From: Symbiodinium microadriaticum
Lineage: Eukaryota; Sar; Dinophyceae; Suessiales; Symbiodiniaceae
NCBI GenBank assembly: GCA_001939145.1
Contig: LSRX01001090.1
Location: 151,740-215,739, forward strand
Direction: 5' to 3'
DNA length: 64,000 bases
Shown here: positions 12,501 through 20,446 of the stretch, one piece after another
Layout: every line of letters starts with the position of its first letter
How positions within the stretch are numbered: the first letter of the stretch is position 1
Made by a program: the position numbers and the translations under genes
The notes under the pieces: model-generated
Database searches by the model: none
What the model was told of the DNA's origin: nothing
The model's input: only the letters and a program-made list of their open reading frames with translations

Positions 12501-15261
12501 ATGCAGCTCGCAAGCCTCCCTTCCCCAAAATTCTGGCAGTGTCCCGGGTTGCGGATGGTTGTTCGCTCGCTGTTGGAATCTTCGAGCGCCACACTCCGAA
12601 CCAGAAAAGTGGTGCTACCAGTAGCCCGATTTGACGATGCGCATCCGTGGATTTGAAGCTGCGAGCTGACAGGATAAACGAAACTAGTGTGAAGATTTTC
12701 TGCCGCTTGGCCGCTATGTATTCGGCATCTACAGGCCGTCTTGGTCGAGCCGCAGGCCTTCCAAAACTGTGCCCACGCCATGCGAATGACGTTGAAGATA
12801 TTGCGGATGTTTCTCGCCAGGCCGGCAGGCGGCCGGTACGTGACCGCATTTCAACACCCTTCACCTCGATGGCTTTCAGCTCTTTCCAGGTTCGCAAAGT
12901 CTCAGGCTTTGCACTTGGGGGACCATTCTCTGGGCGCAGGATCGTCGAGTGCAGCTTTCTCCAGTACCTACAGCTGTCGAGGACGGCATCACTGCATGCT
13001 GAGGGTGCCTGGCAACAGCATATTTCTTCCGCAAGATTCGGCAGACCTGAGTGCTGACCAGTCGGTCGCAGACGGAGCTACGTGTCGCTCTCAGCCTATG
13101 TGCAGGAGTTCGAGCCAGCTTCCCAAAAGCTCCGACCCAGCCGAGACAGGCAGGGCCACAGCCCCACAAAACCCCAAAAGCATCATCACAGCCAAAACAA
13201 AATGAATTCACTCACCTTTCTCCGTGTGCGCAGCAGCCGGCGACAGTGCCAGGATGCCAACACCCCATGTCAGCTCCAGCATGATCGAGGACTGGCGAGA
13301 ACTACCCGGGAACATCTACAATGCCTGGAATACCCACCGCATCTCATCGCAACCGCTGGCAGAGAGGAGACGTTTGCGAACTTTTCGAAGACCGTTCGCG
13401 TGTTTCCGGCCGCGGAGACGGAGGCCATGCAAGTGCTGCCATGCACCTGCAGCAAATTATGATCGATATCTGCAAGCAGTGCGCAACAGTGTACATAAGC
13501 GCGCAGATGAGGAAGAGTCTACTCACTTCACGGCTCCGGTGCTAGGTCATACATCTCTCTGGGCAGAGACGGCCCGTTCGAGAACGTCAGGCCACCCCGT
13601 TCTTCAAGGAGACGCCCTAGCTTCACTGCATGGTGCCAGCTTTCTCGCTGTCTTAGCGCAGGAGGACAGCGACTTGAACTCGAAAGCAGTCCAGTTCAGC
13701 GACAAAGTCAGCTGGGAGACTCCGAGCAAGGCGGGCACCCTGGCACTGCACAGCCCCAACGTCGAAGGCTCTGTTAGAGCCATACTAGTAGCACGAGCTA
13801 CAACCGACACGAGTACGGCCAATGGGATGCCTGTTCGCTTCTCCGTAGTTCCCTGGAGCTTCAACTCGAGGATCCATGAAAGCAAACGGAATGGCAGTGG
13901 TGCAAGTCGATTGGAAGTGTCGGCATGTGAGTGAAGTTGAGACCCGATCTATCACATGAGCTTGAAGGAGGTATAGTGGAGGTATTAAACAAGAGGATAA
14001 GAGGCGAATATTCTGGGTCCAGGCTCGTTTCCCCTCAAAACATCGCTCGGATAAGTTTCCAGGTCGTGAATGCCCCATAACAAGAAAGTATGCAACCAGT
14101 AAACTCGAAAAATCGACGTGCTAATTCGCTGGCTGGTGCAAGTCTTGCTCATCCCTTGAAAAGTTGTTGGTTGCTTGGGAAGGTCATTGCTGCTGCGCAG
14201 TCCAAGGCCTCGCTGGCCTGTCGGCAGGCAACGAATTGCCACGGTATTCAGAGTCGCCAGCAGGTCACAGAAGAGGCAACTGATAGTAACTCTAGTACTG
14301 ATAGAAAGGTCCCATGGCAGTCATGACAGTGTCACTACGTTGGCGCCTAGAGTCCCTTGGATCTGCTCGGCACTGCCAGGTCGGTCGATCGGTCCGTGAT
14401 CGAGTCGCGACCCCGTTTGCTGGCCAAGCACAGGAGTTCGAGGCAGCACATTGACGCTTTGCATGGGGGCATGCTGCGGTGTGGAGCAGGGTCCTCTCTG
14501 GATACGCTGCATCCCTGGCTTTCCTGCAGTGTCGACCACAGGACCATCGCGTGCTGCTCACATCGATCGTCTCCACAGTCGAGGATTTGTATTTGGAGAG
14601 TGACTGGACGGATCACAATCTCCAACGTGCGCCTGCGCGGGAGGAGTTCGAGGTGACATCCAACTTCCGTTCAAGCCGAGACAGGCGAAGCGGAGAAGAG
14701 CTGTGAGGTTGTGAGACGTTGTGCGCAAGAGCTTCAATTCAACTCGGCCCGGCCTGGGAGGATTCCGACACCTCACGTGACCTCGGAGATGCAGGTCGGA
14801 GTCACCTCCCCAGCCGCCCTCTGACTTTGCAGTTGGGAAGGAGGCCCTCAACATGAGCCCCGGGAAGACCGTCCGAGTCTCACCCGCAGTCGACGTCGAG
14901 GCACATGCGTCGCAACGAAGTGCAATCTGCAAGCGCCACAGAATCTGTGAACTGAGAGGCTATTCCCGCATCAGGAAAGACACGGTCAAGTCGAGACCGA
15001 CAGGCAACCCCATTCCTCAAGGAGTGGAAGAGCATTGGCAAGTTCTGATTGAGGAAGCCCGAAAACTAGTCCCAAGCCGCTTTATTAACGGGATGCCTTG
15101 CTGTCGGCGCGAAGTCCGAAGGAGGATGTGGTGAATACGGTGGAGATGCAGAACGACGCTTTGGGTCAGGAGGCCGAATCGGTGAGTGAACGACTCCTGC
15201 ATCCACTGAAGTCCAGTGCTTCCGTCAGAATCTGCATCGACCGGATCAATTGCACGATATG
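4545..15261 (+). CDS. Seven-motif cyclic exon-repeat protein (left copy)
   Basis: About 40 short peptide motifs on the + strand, most starting directly after a cag acceptor, fall into seven classes that recur in fixed order: M1 (EEDVPxDxRTVQFSxxVSTEA), M2 (VGxRSVRDRIATPFAG), M3 (DRRVLLAPVVSTVEDY), M4 (EFEV...LRSSRDRT), M5 (MPTPHVSTEMLED), M6 (GKTVRVFPAAETEA), M7 (AIPASGxRRSSRERQATPF). Rounds start at 4,610, 6,880, 8,173, 11,092, 12,371 and 13,660, with a closing M1 at 15,090. The first exon candidate (4,545-4,600, STVAEAIHLQQLRAQTDR) is helical. M1, M3, M5 and M6 share a V-x-T-E core. M2, M4 and M7 share R-S-x-R-[DE]-R, with T-P-F/Y in M2 and M7. Conservation across six rounds and both arms argues for coding. 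The family is unknown to me; a repetitive beta-rich scaffold is possible. Start and stop are uncertain: the 15,261 TGA may be intronic, and the exons could even splice into the kinase gene downstream. Confidence 0.6.
4610..5378 (+). CDS. Motif round A (M1-M7) of repeat gene
   Basis: Motifs in order: M1 variant 4,610-4,695 (SVQFSDSVSAVTS, then VPENVPEAVRH); M2 plus M3 in one open exon 4,729-4,899 (NRSVRNRILTPF ... DRRALLATGLSTVEEL); M4 4,959-5,025 (EFEAQSSRERLRSSRDRT); M5 5,064-5,113 (MPTPHVSSEMIED); M6 5,175-5,250 (AKTVRISPAADTEA); M7 5,309-5,378 (AIPASGRRRPSRERQATPF). M3 reads ATGLSTVEE where other copies, including the right arm, read APVLSTVEE, so the left copy has drifted here. Confidence 0.6.
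5467..5467. other. Single N: probable assembly gap
   Basis: The sequence on each side of this N matches right-arm positions about 62,586 and 60,668, which lie some 1.9 kb apart. The N therefore sits where the left arm lacks material present in the right arm: the GC-rich tandem array and one M1 exon. Confidence 0.8.
5485..6568 (+). CDS. Mini-repeat of exons X, M7 and M1
   Basis: Between rounds A and B the gene departs from the seven-motif order. Exon X is at about 5,485-5,555 (MSEKVLAAEQRASAEPQT, donor gtgaga). It is followed by M7 at 5,672-5,740 (AIPASGRTRPSRERQAIPF), M1 at 6,133-6,213 (EEDVPPNDARTVQFSAAVST), M7 at 6,321-6,390 (AIPGSGSRRSSRERQATPF) and M1 at 6,506-6,568 (EEDVPGNVHIVQFSGALA). 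The right arm shows the same X-M7-M1 unit with one more copy. X may be a diverged M6. Confidence 0.5.
6880..8040 (+). CDS. Motif round B (M1-M7) of repeat gene
   Basis: M1 variant 6,880-6,965 (SVHFSDTVS ... LELPETVPEVARH); M2 7,086-7,180 (VGNRSVRDHIATPYAP); M3 7,197-7,250 (DRRVLLAPVVSTVEDY); M4 7,310-7,375 (FKEFEVQGSGETFRSSRDRT). M5 and M6 lie in one open exon, 7,684-7,870 (MPTPYVSTDMVEDD ... AKTVRILRAAE). M7 is at 7,896-7,965 (AIPAAGQRRSSRDRQATPF), and its frame stays open to about 8,040 through a segment (CLESADWSCNRVRTQGQ) that is conserved in the right arm. M5+M6 in one exon without an intron shows that motif borders and exon borders need not coincide. Confidence 0.6.
8173..10182 (+). CDS. 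Motif round C (M1-M7) of repeat gene
   Basis: M1 8,173-8,290 (GEEDVPDDMRTVQFSNVVNT); M2 plus M3 in one open exon 8,763-8,957 (STRDRVATPFAQPAEE ... RRVALAPVLSVVEA). A 0.75-kb triplet-repeat tract follows, then M4 9,789-9,850 (EFETDGSVTVFRPSRDRT); M5 9,899-9,946 (MPTPYMSAQLVEEA); M6 9,995-10,096 (NAGKTVRVLPFADAKA); M7 10,110-10,182 (AIPISGQCRSSRERQATPF). The M7 frame stays open to 10,415 with NAVNRVILFDDAAPDL, also conserved on the right. Order is preserved across the low-complexity tract, which is therefore best read as intronic. Confidence 0.6.
8958..9725. repeat. Triplet-repeat tract (AGT/AGC/GGT/GGA)
   Basis: A long purine-biased trinucleotide tract of agt, agc, gtggtg, agaagt and aggagt runs. 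Several frames are open through it (poly-Leu, poly-Ser, Thr-Pro), which follows from triplet periodicity. It separates motif M3 from M4 in round C and has larger, differently arranged counterparts in the right arm (51,548-52,770 and 54,933-55,290). Confidence 0.95.
10416..11091 (+). other. Long interval between rounds C and D, one possible exon
   Basis: No repeat motif lies here. A helical peptide EEDQKLHNERLQRGLRTF at about 10,790-10,850 matches right-arm 50,344-50,420 (EEDQKLHNERLQTGLRTF). Upstream of it the right arm reads through where the left has a TAG. It may be an extra exon or a decayed one. Confidence 0.35.
11092..12327 (+). CDS. Motif round D (M1-M7) of repeat gene
   Basis: M1 11,092-11,163 (ESVAERTVQFNEMISTEA); M2 11,433-11,525 (VGRRSVHDRIATPYAG); M3 11,567-11,615 (ESRVVVPLDTSVEDG); M4 11,752-11,840 (EFEVEGLEVQLRSSRDRT); M5 11,982-12,038 (IPTPHVSTEMLEDRSIM, then gtaagc). 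M6 and M7 share one frame at 12,118-12,327 (GKSVRIFPVAEMQ ... GQRRSSRERQATPFFKD). M3 is divergent at its N-terminal half but keeps the S-V-E-D end. Confidence 0.6.
12371..13614 (+). CDS. Motif round E (M1-M7) of repeat gene
   Basis: M1 12,371-12,490 (GGRSVNFDDTISTEA); M2 12,817-12,930 (GRRPVRDRISTPFTS); M3 12,939-12,998 (DRRVQLSPVPTAVEDG); M4 13,104-13,170 (EFEPASQKLRPSRDRQ); M5 13,251-13,300 (MPTPHVSSSMIEDW); M6 13,365-13,460 (SKTVRVFPAAETEA); M7 13,549-13,614 (SGQRRPVRERQATPFFKE). All are in the standard order, each with a match in the right arm. Confidence 0.6.
13660..15261 (+). CDS. Motif round F and terminal M1 of repeat gene
   Basis: M1 13,660-13,790 (SKAVQFSDKVSWETP). A possible extra exon at 13,820-13,929 (MPVRF ... 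NGMAVVQVDWK, donor gtgagt) is disrupted by an insertion relative to the intact right-arm copy. M2 14,380-14,453 (VGRSVRDRVATPFAG); M3 and M4 in one frame 14,527-14,706 (DHRVLLTSIVSTVEDL ... EFEVTSNFRSSRDRR); M5 14,757-14,822 (IPTPHVTSEMQVG); M6 14,850-14,925 (GKTVRVSPAVDVEA); M7 14,963-15,045 (AIPASGKTRSSRDRQATPF). A closing M1-like exon at 15,090-15,190 (EDVVNTVEMQNDALGQEAES) precedes gtgagt; its frame closes at 15,261. Confidence 0.55.
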
Positions 15262-15620
15262 ACTTAGAACTATGCAGAACTGTAATGTTTCCTATTCATA
15301 TCTATTCAGAATATTCATGTAATGTGTCTGTATATAGTATATATATATATATATATGTATATATATGTACAAACATAGATCCAGCTCAGAGCTTTTGTGC
15401 ACAGCGGAACTGATTGAATGCCCCAACAGGCTTGCCTCAAACCGTGGATTTACAACCAACCTCCAGCTGAGTCTCTCTTCACGGCACGGCTAGCACGCCC
15501 ACCTCCTCGATCGCGTTGTCGCGTTCTTTCCGAACGGTGTTTACATCAGTTCCTTAAGCCCTCATGACCTTGCTTGAGAGGCGACCCCTCAGCACACCTG
15601 CGCTTACCTTCGTCCTCATC
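15262..15620. other. Spacer with TA microsatellite
   Basis: This stretch contains tatatata at about 15,335-15,370 and sequence shared with the right arm (about 45,770-46,070). I see no gene. Confidence 0.5.
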
Positions 15621-15703
15621 TGTGGTCGCCCGGTGATGATTGTGATACCCCCATGTGATAAAGCCGGAACAGGCCGAAGCGGCAGGTGCTTTGGGCTTCA
15701 TAC

Positions 15704-15796
15704 CGTCATGATCGACTTCCTCTTCGTCAACTTGTCCGGCATGTCATAGACGACATGAGCTGATTGAAAGCGTACAAACAGCATAGCAAGCTCGAG
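15704..15796 (-). CDS. Conserved 93-nt exon of an unknown minus-strand gene
   Basis: On the - strand a 31-codon open stretch sits between cag| and |gtatga, with peptide LELAMLFVRFQSAHV then VYDMPDKLTKRKS. The right arm (45,547-45,639, + strand) has the identical 93-nt length, the same splice-like borders and a single visible residue change (Ser to Pro). A possible next exon, NHHRATTDEDE, ends at a gtaagc donor (15,607). Its acceptor cag in the right arm is cat here, so the left copy may be damaged. Frame 16,140-15,945 (RVELAMLRRPRVEGKLEAAM) may be an upstream exon. Function is unknown. Confidence 0.4.
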
Positions 15797-17112
15797 CTGC
15801 ACGACCGACAATTCAGCCGATCTCACCACTGGATGTGATGTTTCATTTTACATCCTTTGCTCTCGTATAGCTTGTACGAACTTCAAGGGCCAAGGGCCCG
15901 AGGGGTTATGAACGATGTTTCTCTGAGTTTCATCAGCCACAGAGCGACCATGCCGTGATGTGGAATGGCAGATTTCTCCCTCCAACAGCCACATCCACCA
16001 TGGCCGCTTCGAGCTTTCCTTCGACACGCGGCCTGCGCAGCATCGCCAGTTCAACTCGAGATTCTCTCCCTGCTGGTCCGTTCGCGGTTTCCAGTGACGG
16101 GCCGTTCCCGAAAAGATTGCCAGCTTGCTTTTAGCAGCCCCCACGACTGGGCCACTGGGTGGTTGTTTCAGGCCTGAGCGCCCACTCAGCTGTTGTCGGC
16201 GGTGTGTGGAGTCGAGGACCACAGGGTCAAACACGAAACCACAGAACCATCGAAGCGCCAGAACGATCTGTGTAAACAAGAAATGTCACCGAGCATGAAG
16301 CTGTCGGAATCCGCACACTCTCTCTCCCCCTGCCTCTCTCTCTGTGGCTTTGTCCCTCGCACTCATCCACCCGCACCCTGAAGTGCAGGAATACGCGAGG
16401 AATCACGGCAACCACCATCCAGGCTGTTCCAGAGCCTGCAGCTTGCAGCATGCCACTAACGCCCGCAATCAAGGCGTCCGCTATGTTGTTTCAGCCCCCA
16501 TCCGTTTTACTCTTCACCATGGGTGTCTCCGCCTAGCTGTATGAGATACAAGGCCTCAACGGCAAGGCCGTTTTCGATCTGTGGGACAGCATGACGAACC
16601 CTCTTTGCTTCAGGCTACTCCCCCCCGGTGCTAGTAGTGCATGGAACATGTTTCGGTCTCACAGGATTGTGTAAGCAATGTGGTCCAGGTCCCATCACTC
16701 CCATCACTGTGATTGTTGTTTGCATGCCGGCAGGCCGCCATAAGCTCAGGAATTGAGCATGAGATTTCCGTGCGCGTGAAGCTGAACGTTCCCGACTCAA
16801 AGCTTTCGCACTCGTAGCAAGGAATTTGATGCACGGTGCGAAGGCTCAGCGGCAAGCCAGAGAGGAGCGCCGAGTGCACGTGGGCACTGCAGATGCCAAT
16901 GTTCGATCCTCAGGTCGCGTTGCACATCTCAATGCAGAGTCACGTGGACTTCTGTGGGCTTTTTGAGGTTCCCTTGGCTTTGGAAAGATGTTCTTCGGCA
17001 GACAGTGGCAATCCCGAAGCCGATCTGGCTCGTCACATCGAGCCTCGGACTGTAAACCATTGTAAATCATTTTGTGTCAGGGCCCATGCTGAACGTGGCA
17101 TACGTGTGCCAG

Positions 17113-18405
17113 CCCGAGGTTGCCAGAGCCGTTAAGGACACAGAGCTTCTCCGCAACACACTGCGCTCGACTCGCAGCATCTTTGACCACTGATCAAGAC
17201 GTAGCAGCAACGATGGAAACTGGACATGTCCGGTTGCCTCGAGGCAACCTCGCATTCTTCGAGACCTTCGATGACGATTCTTTGCACTGCCTCATTGAGG
17301 ATCGGTTTACTCGGACATGTAGATACTAAGTTTACTAAGGTTGCCCTGCTTTGCTCCGAGGCCATGGAAGTGTATGAGTTCCAGCCTGGTGAGAAGGTCG
17401 TGCGTCAGGGAGACACCGATGGTGCGCCAAAGCATTCCACGGCAGAAGAGATTCGCTGATCATTCCCTTGTCGGAGTCGGAGTGAATTATACCAGCTGGC
17501 CCCAAACAGTGAAAGAATCTAATAGCAGTGGAAGCAAGCCCTCCATACTCACTAATGCTCCCAAGACTAAGACCAGCCAATGAAGCCAACAGGTGCGCCA
17601 TACTGGCAGTGGCAGGATGTGTCAGGAGCACGAATCCGACCGCAGAAGTTACGCGAAACCGAGGCGACACCACCATTTTGAGAAGTGCAAACCTCAATCG
17701 CAAGCAAAAACGTGCACTGTGCCGTCGCGGGACTCTGGCCCGCTCGCGGGAAAACAGGCGGCCAAATGGTAGCCCTTGCAATGCGTCGAGCGTCTCCAGA
17801 GGAACCGCCACATGGGCGCCGGTCGTGACCATGTGAGCCAACTCCTTTTTGCATCTTTTTACCCCTACCGAAAGAACCTCTTACAGCATATAGTGTGAGG
17901 TTGTTTGAGAATAGAAAACAAAGGTAGCTTCTATTGGGCCATCCTGGATCTCAGCTTGTGTTTCGAAGAGTTGTCGCTGGTTCCGGCTAGGATCGACTTC
18001 TCCTTCATTCTCAATCAATTCCTAAACTCTACAACTATAGAACGCCGGATGGTTTCTAGCAGGCTTGCAAGGCTGTGGGAACCAGGCAAAAATCTGCCGC
18101 GACCAGGCTGGGGGTCACCCTCGAAATCATCCCACTCAACCCTCCCACTCGGTGGGTTGCAAAATTTATCCTACTTTCATCCCGCAGCAAAGTGCACGAA
18201 AGGTACGCACTTCTTCGTGGTCGCGCACGGGGAGTTCTGTATCGTAAGGGACAACTGCAAACGCTGCTACATCGGGCTAGAAGCCAAGGCTGAGCAGCAT
18301 GTCTGCGGTGCTGCGTGAAGTTTTGGAGCAAGGCCCGGATCTTCATTCGGCGAAAGCGTCTTGTTGCTCCATGGCGAACGGAGTGCCACTGCTCCGACCT
18401 CAACC
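17113..18405 (+). CDS. PKG exons: cNMP-binding domain A
   Basis: Exons: 17,113-17,191 ([20 protein letters not shown]), the helix that precedes the first cNMP fold; 17,252-17,305 ([16 protein letters not shown]); 17,343-17,425 ([20 protein letters not shown]), the early beta strands with F-x-P-G-E and Q-G-D; 18,202-18,261 ([17 protein letters not shown]); and 18,325-18,405 ([15 protein letters not shown]). The last is the phosphate-binding cassette with Gly-Glu, ALL-like VLL and R-S-A-T, as expected for a working nucleotide site. Confidence 0.8.
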
Positions 18406-20311
18406 CTGCAAGTCCAAGCTCCCCCCCGCATTTTCCCTGCCGTCAAGGTCTGTTCCCAAGGATGTGCAGAGCCTAGAATCTGTGGAATGCATTGGCTGCA
18501 GCGTTTGTCAACCCCTCTTGTCATTGTCGTGCCTGTAAATGATGTTTCCTGCGTTGCCAAAGGCTCAGCAAAGCCTACCTAAGCCTCTACGTGCAGGTTC
18601 TCGTGCCTATGGCATGGCAGGCATGCAAGACCCGGGCTGAGAGAGACGGTTGTGAGAGCTCCCTGCTGCTACAATTCTGCACAAGCACGTTGCGAAGCGA
18701 TGGAATTCTGAGGTACGCGAGCTACTTCGGCAGCAGTATGAACACATGCGGCAAAGTGTCGTCGAAGCAGTGGATGAGGCTGAGCTCTGCACCTCCTTCA
18801 GGCTTCTAGACTCTAGAGTCACTAGAGCTGGGAGGTGCTCAAGTCGAATCAGTGCGAGATCTTGCGAGGGGCTCTGCAGCGAAAGGACAAGCGCAGACAC
18901 CTCGAGCTGTTGGATCCTGCTCAGGTCTGGCCTGAACGGATACCAGCTTCAAAGCCTTTATGATCAGGCGCAGCCGCCGCTTGCGTGCCAGCAAGATGTA
19001 GCCTCGAATCTACAGTCTACAAGCGCTTTCAATTGTTGAAAAGCGATCGGTATCCTCATTGAGGTCGAGATGAAATCATTCAAACCGGGGGAGCTAGTTC
19101 TCGAGGAAGGCGACTTGCCAAACGAGGCCACAAGCATAGAATGTTGCTTTGTTCGCCCGAGTTGCTGGCTTGTCCTGGTCCCTGCAAGGTTTTCATCCTT
19201 TTTAGTGGAGAAGTAGACTCAACGCGGTGCCCACAGTGGCGGGATCCGGCATCAGCAGACAGGCATTCGATATCATCTGTCCGACGCACGCGGTTCGCAA
19301 GGTCAGGAGGACAGAAGATGGGCAAAGTTCCTAGGCCAGGCTATGCCATGGGCCACAACTACAACATAATGTCCAGCTTCTTGACCTATGTGCAGTTAAG
19401 CTCGCCATTGCTCAATGTAGTTTCCAGGTTCTACTTGATGGGAGACGGGGCACTTTTGTTCGAGGACGGGCGTGAGGCTACATGGCTTGGTGCAGGGGCA
19501 TGGCAGACTCTGCATTGGTCCAACGACTGTAACTTTGGTCTGCTCTAGCGACACTCCGTGTTCGTGCTGCCAGTGGCAATAATTTCTTGCTTGCTGCGAT
19601 CTTGCGCATGAGATGTCTCTTCGCACCTTCGCCTTCAAATCTCAAGCATGAATGAACTCGGTGTTGCATGTTGTCACGGTCACGCTTCCTTCGTTAAATC
19701 GCACCCACAGGGTATAATTTGTGCAGCGACTCTGTGAAAAGGCTCGCACGATTTTTTTCGGAACAGTGTTGAAGTGTGGGCTTTCGAGATTCGTCTGAGA
19801 TGCAAGAGTTGATCCTGCGGAGATCGCGTTTATGCTCGTAAGCTCGCGCAACTGGGCATCTGTAGGACACGGACTCTTGTTGGCTGTGTTGACATATTAA
19901 CCTTGATTCGGACGTTGAGCCCCGCAGGATGGACTGGCTTTTGAGCAGCCGACGAGCTTGACTGCAGCCACAGCTGTTGAGCCTGGGGCTGAGCTCAGTC
20001 TTTTCCGCTGCCTGAAACTGACGTAAGCAAACTACCGTAGCAGGTTCTGCGGCTAGTTCTGCGTAGACTTGCAGCATGGGACTTCGTCGTTGGAGCTCTG
20101 GTACCATGAGTTTGATCTTGTTGGCATCAGTGCGCGCAGTTTCCAAGCTTTGCACCTTCGACGTGGCTTTTGCAGTCCCGAGGGTGCTGGTGCTGAAGCG
20201 AAGCCTACTGGACTCCCTCTTTGGCAGCAGGTTGCAACAGGCGGACGGCAGCATTCAAGCAAACATCGAGGGCTCTCGCGCTCTCTGCCCTCTCTCTCTC
20301 TCTCTCTCCCT

Positions 20312-20344
<33 letters not shown>

Positions 20345-20345
20345 C

Positions 20346-20378
<33 letters not shown>

Positions 20379-20403
20379 GATCTATCGATCTATCGATCTA
20401 TCG

Positions 20404-20446
<43 letters not shown>

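Larger units (their letters stand above)
15900..19212. other. Left-arm-only segment (absent from right arm)
   Basis: Right-arm sequence jumps from the counterpart of 15,899 directly to that of 19,213, at about 45,445. The segment carries the start of the kinase gene, including all cNMP-A exons. It is either a deletion on the right or, less likely, an insertion on the left. Confidence 0.8.
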
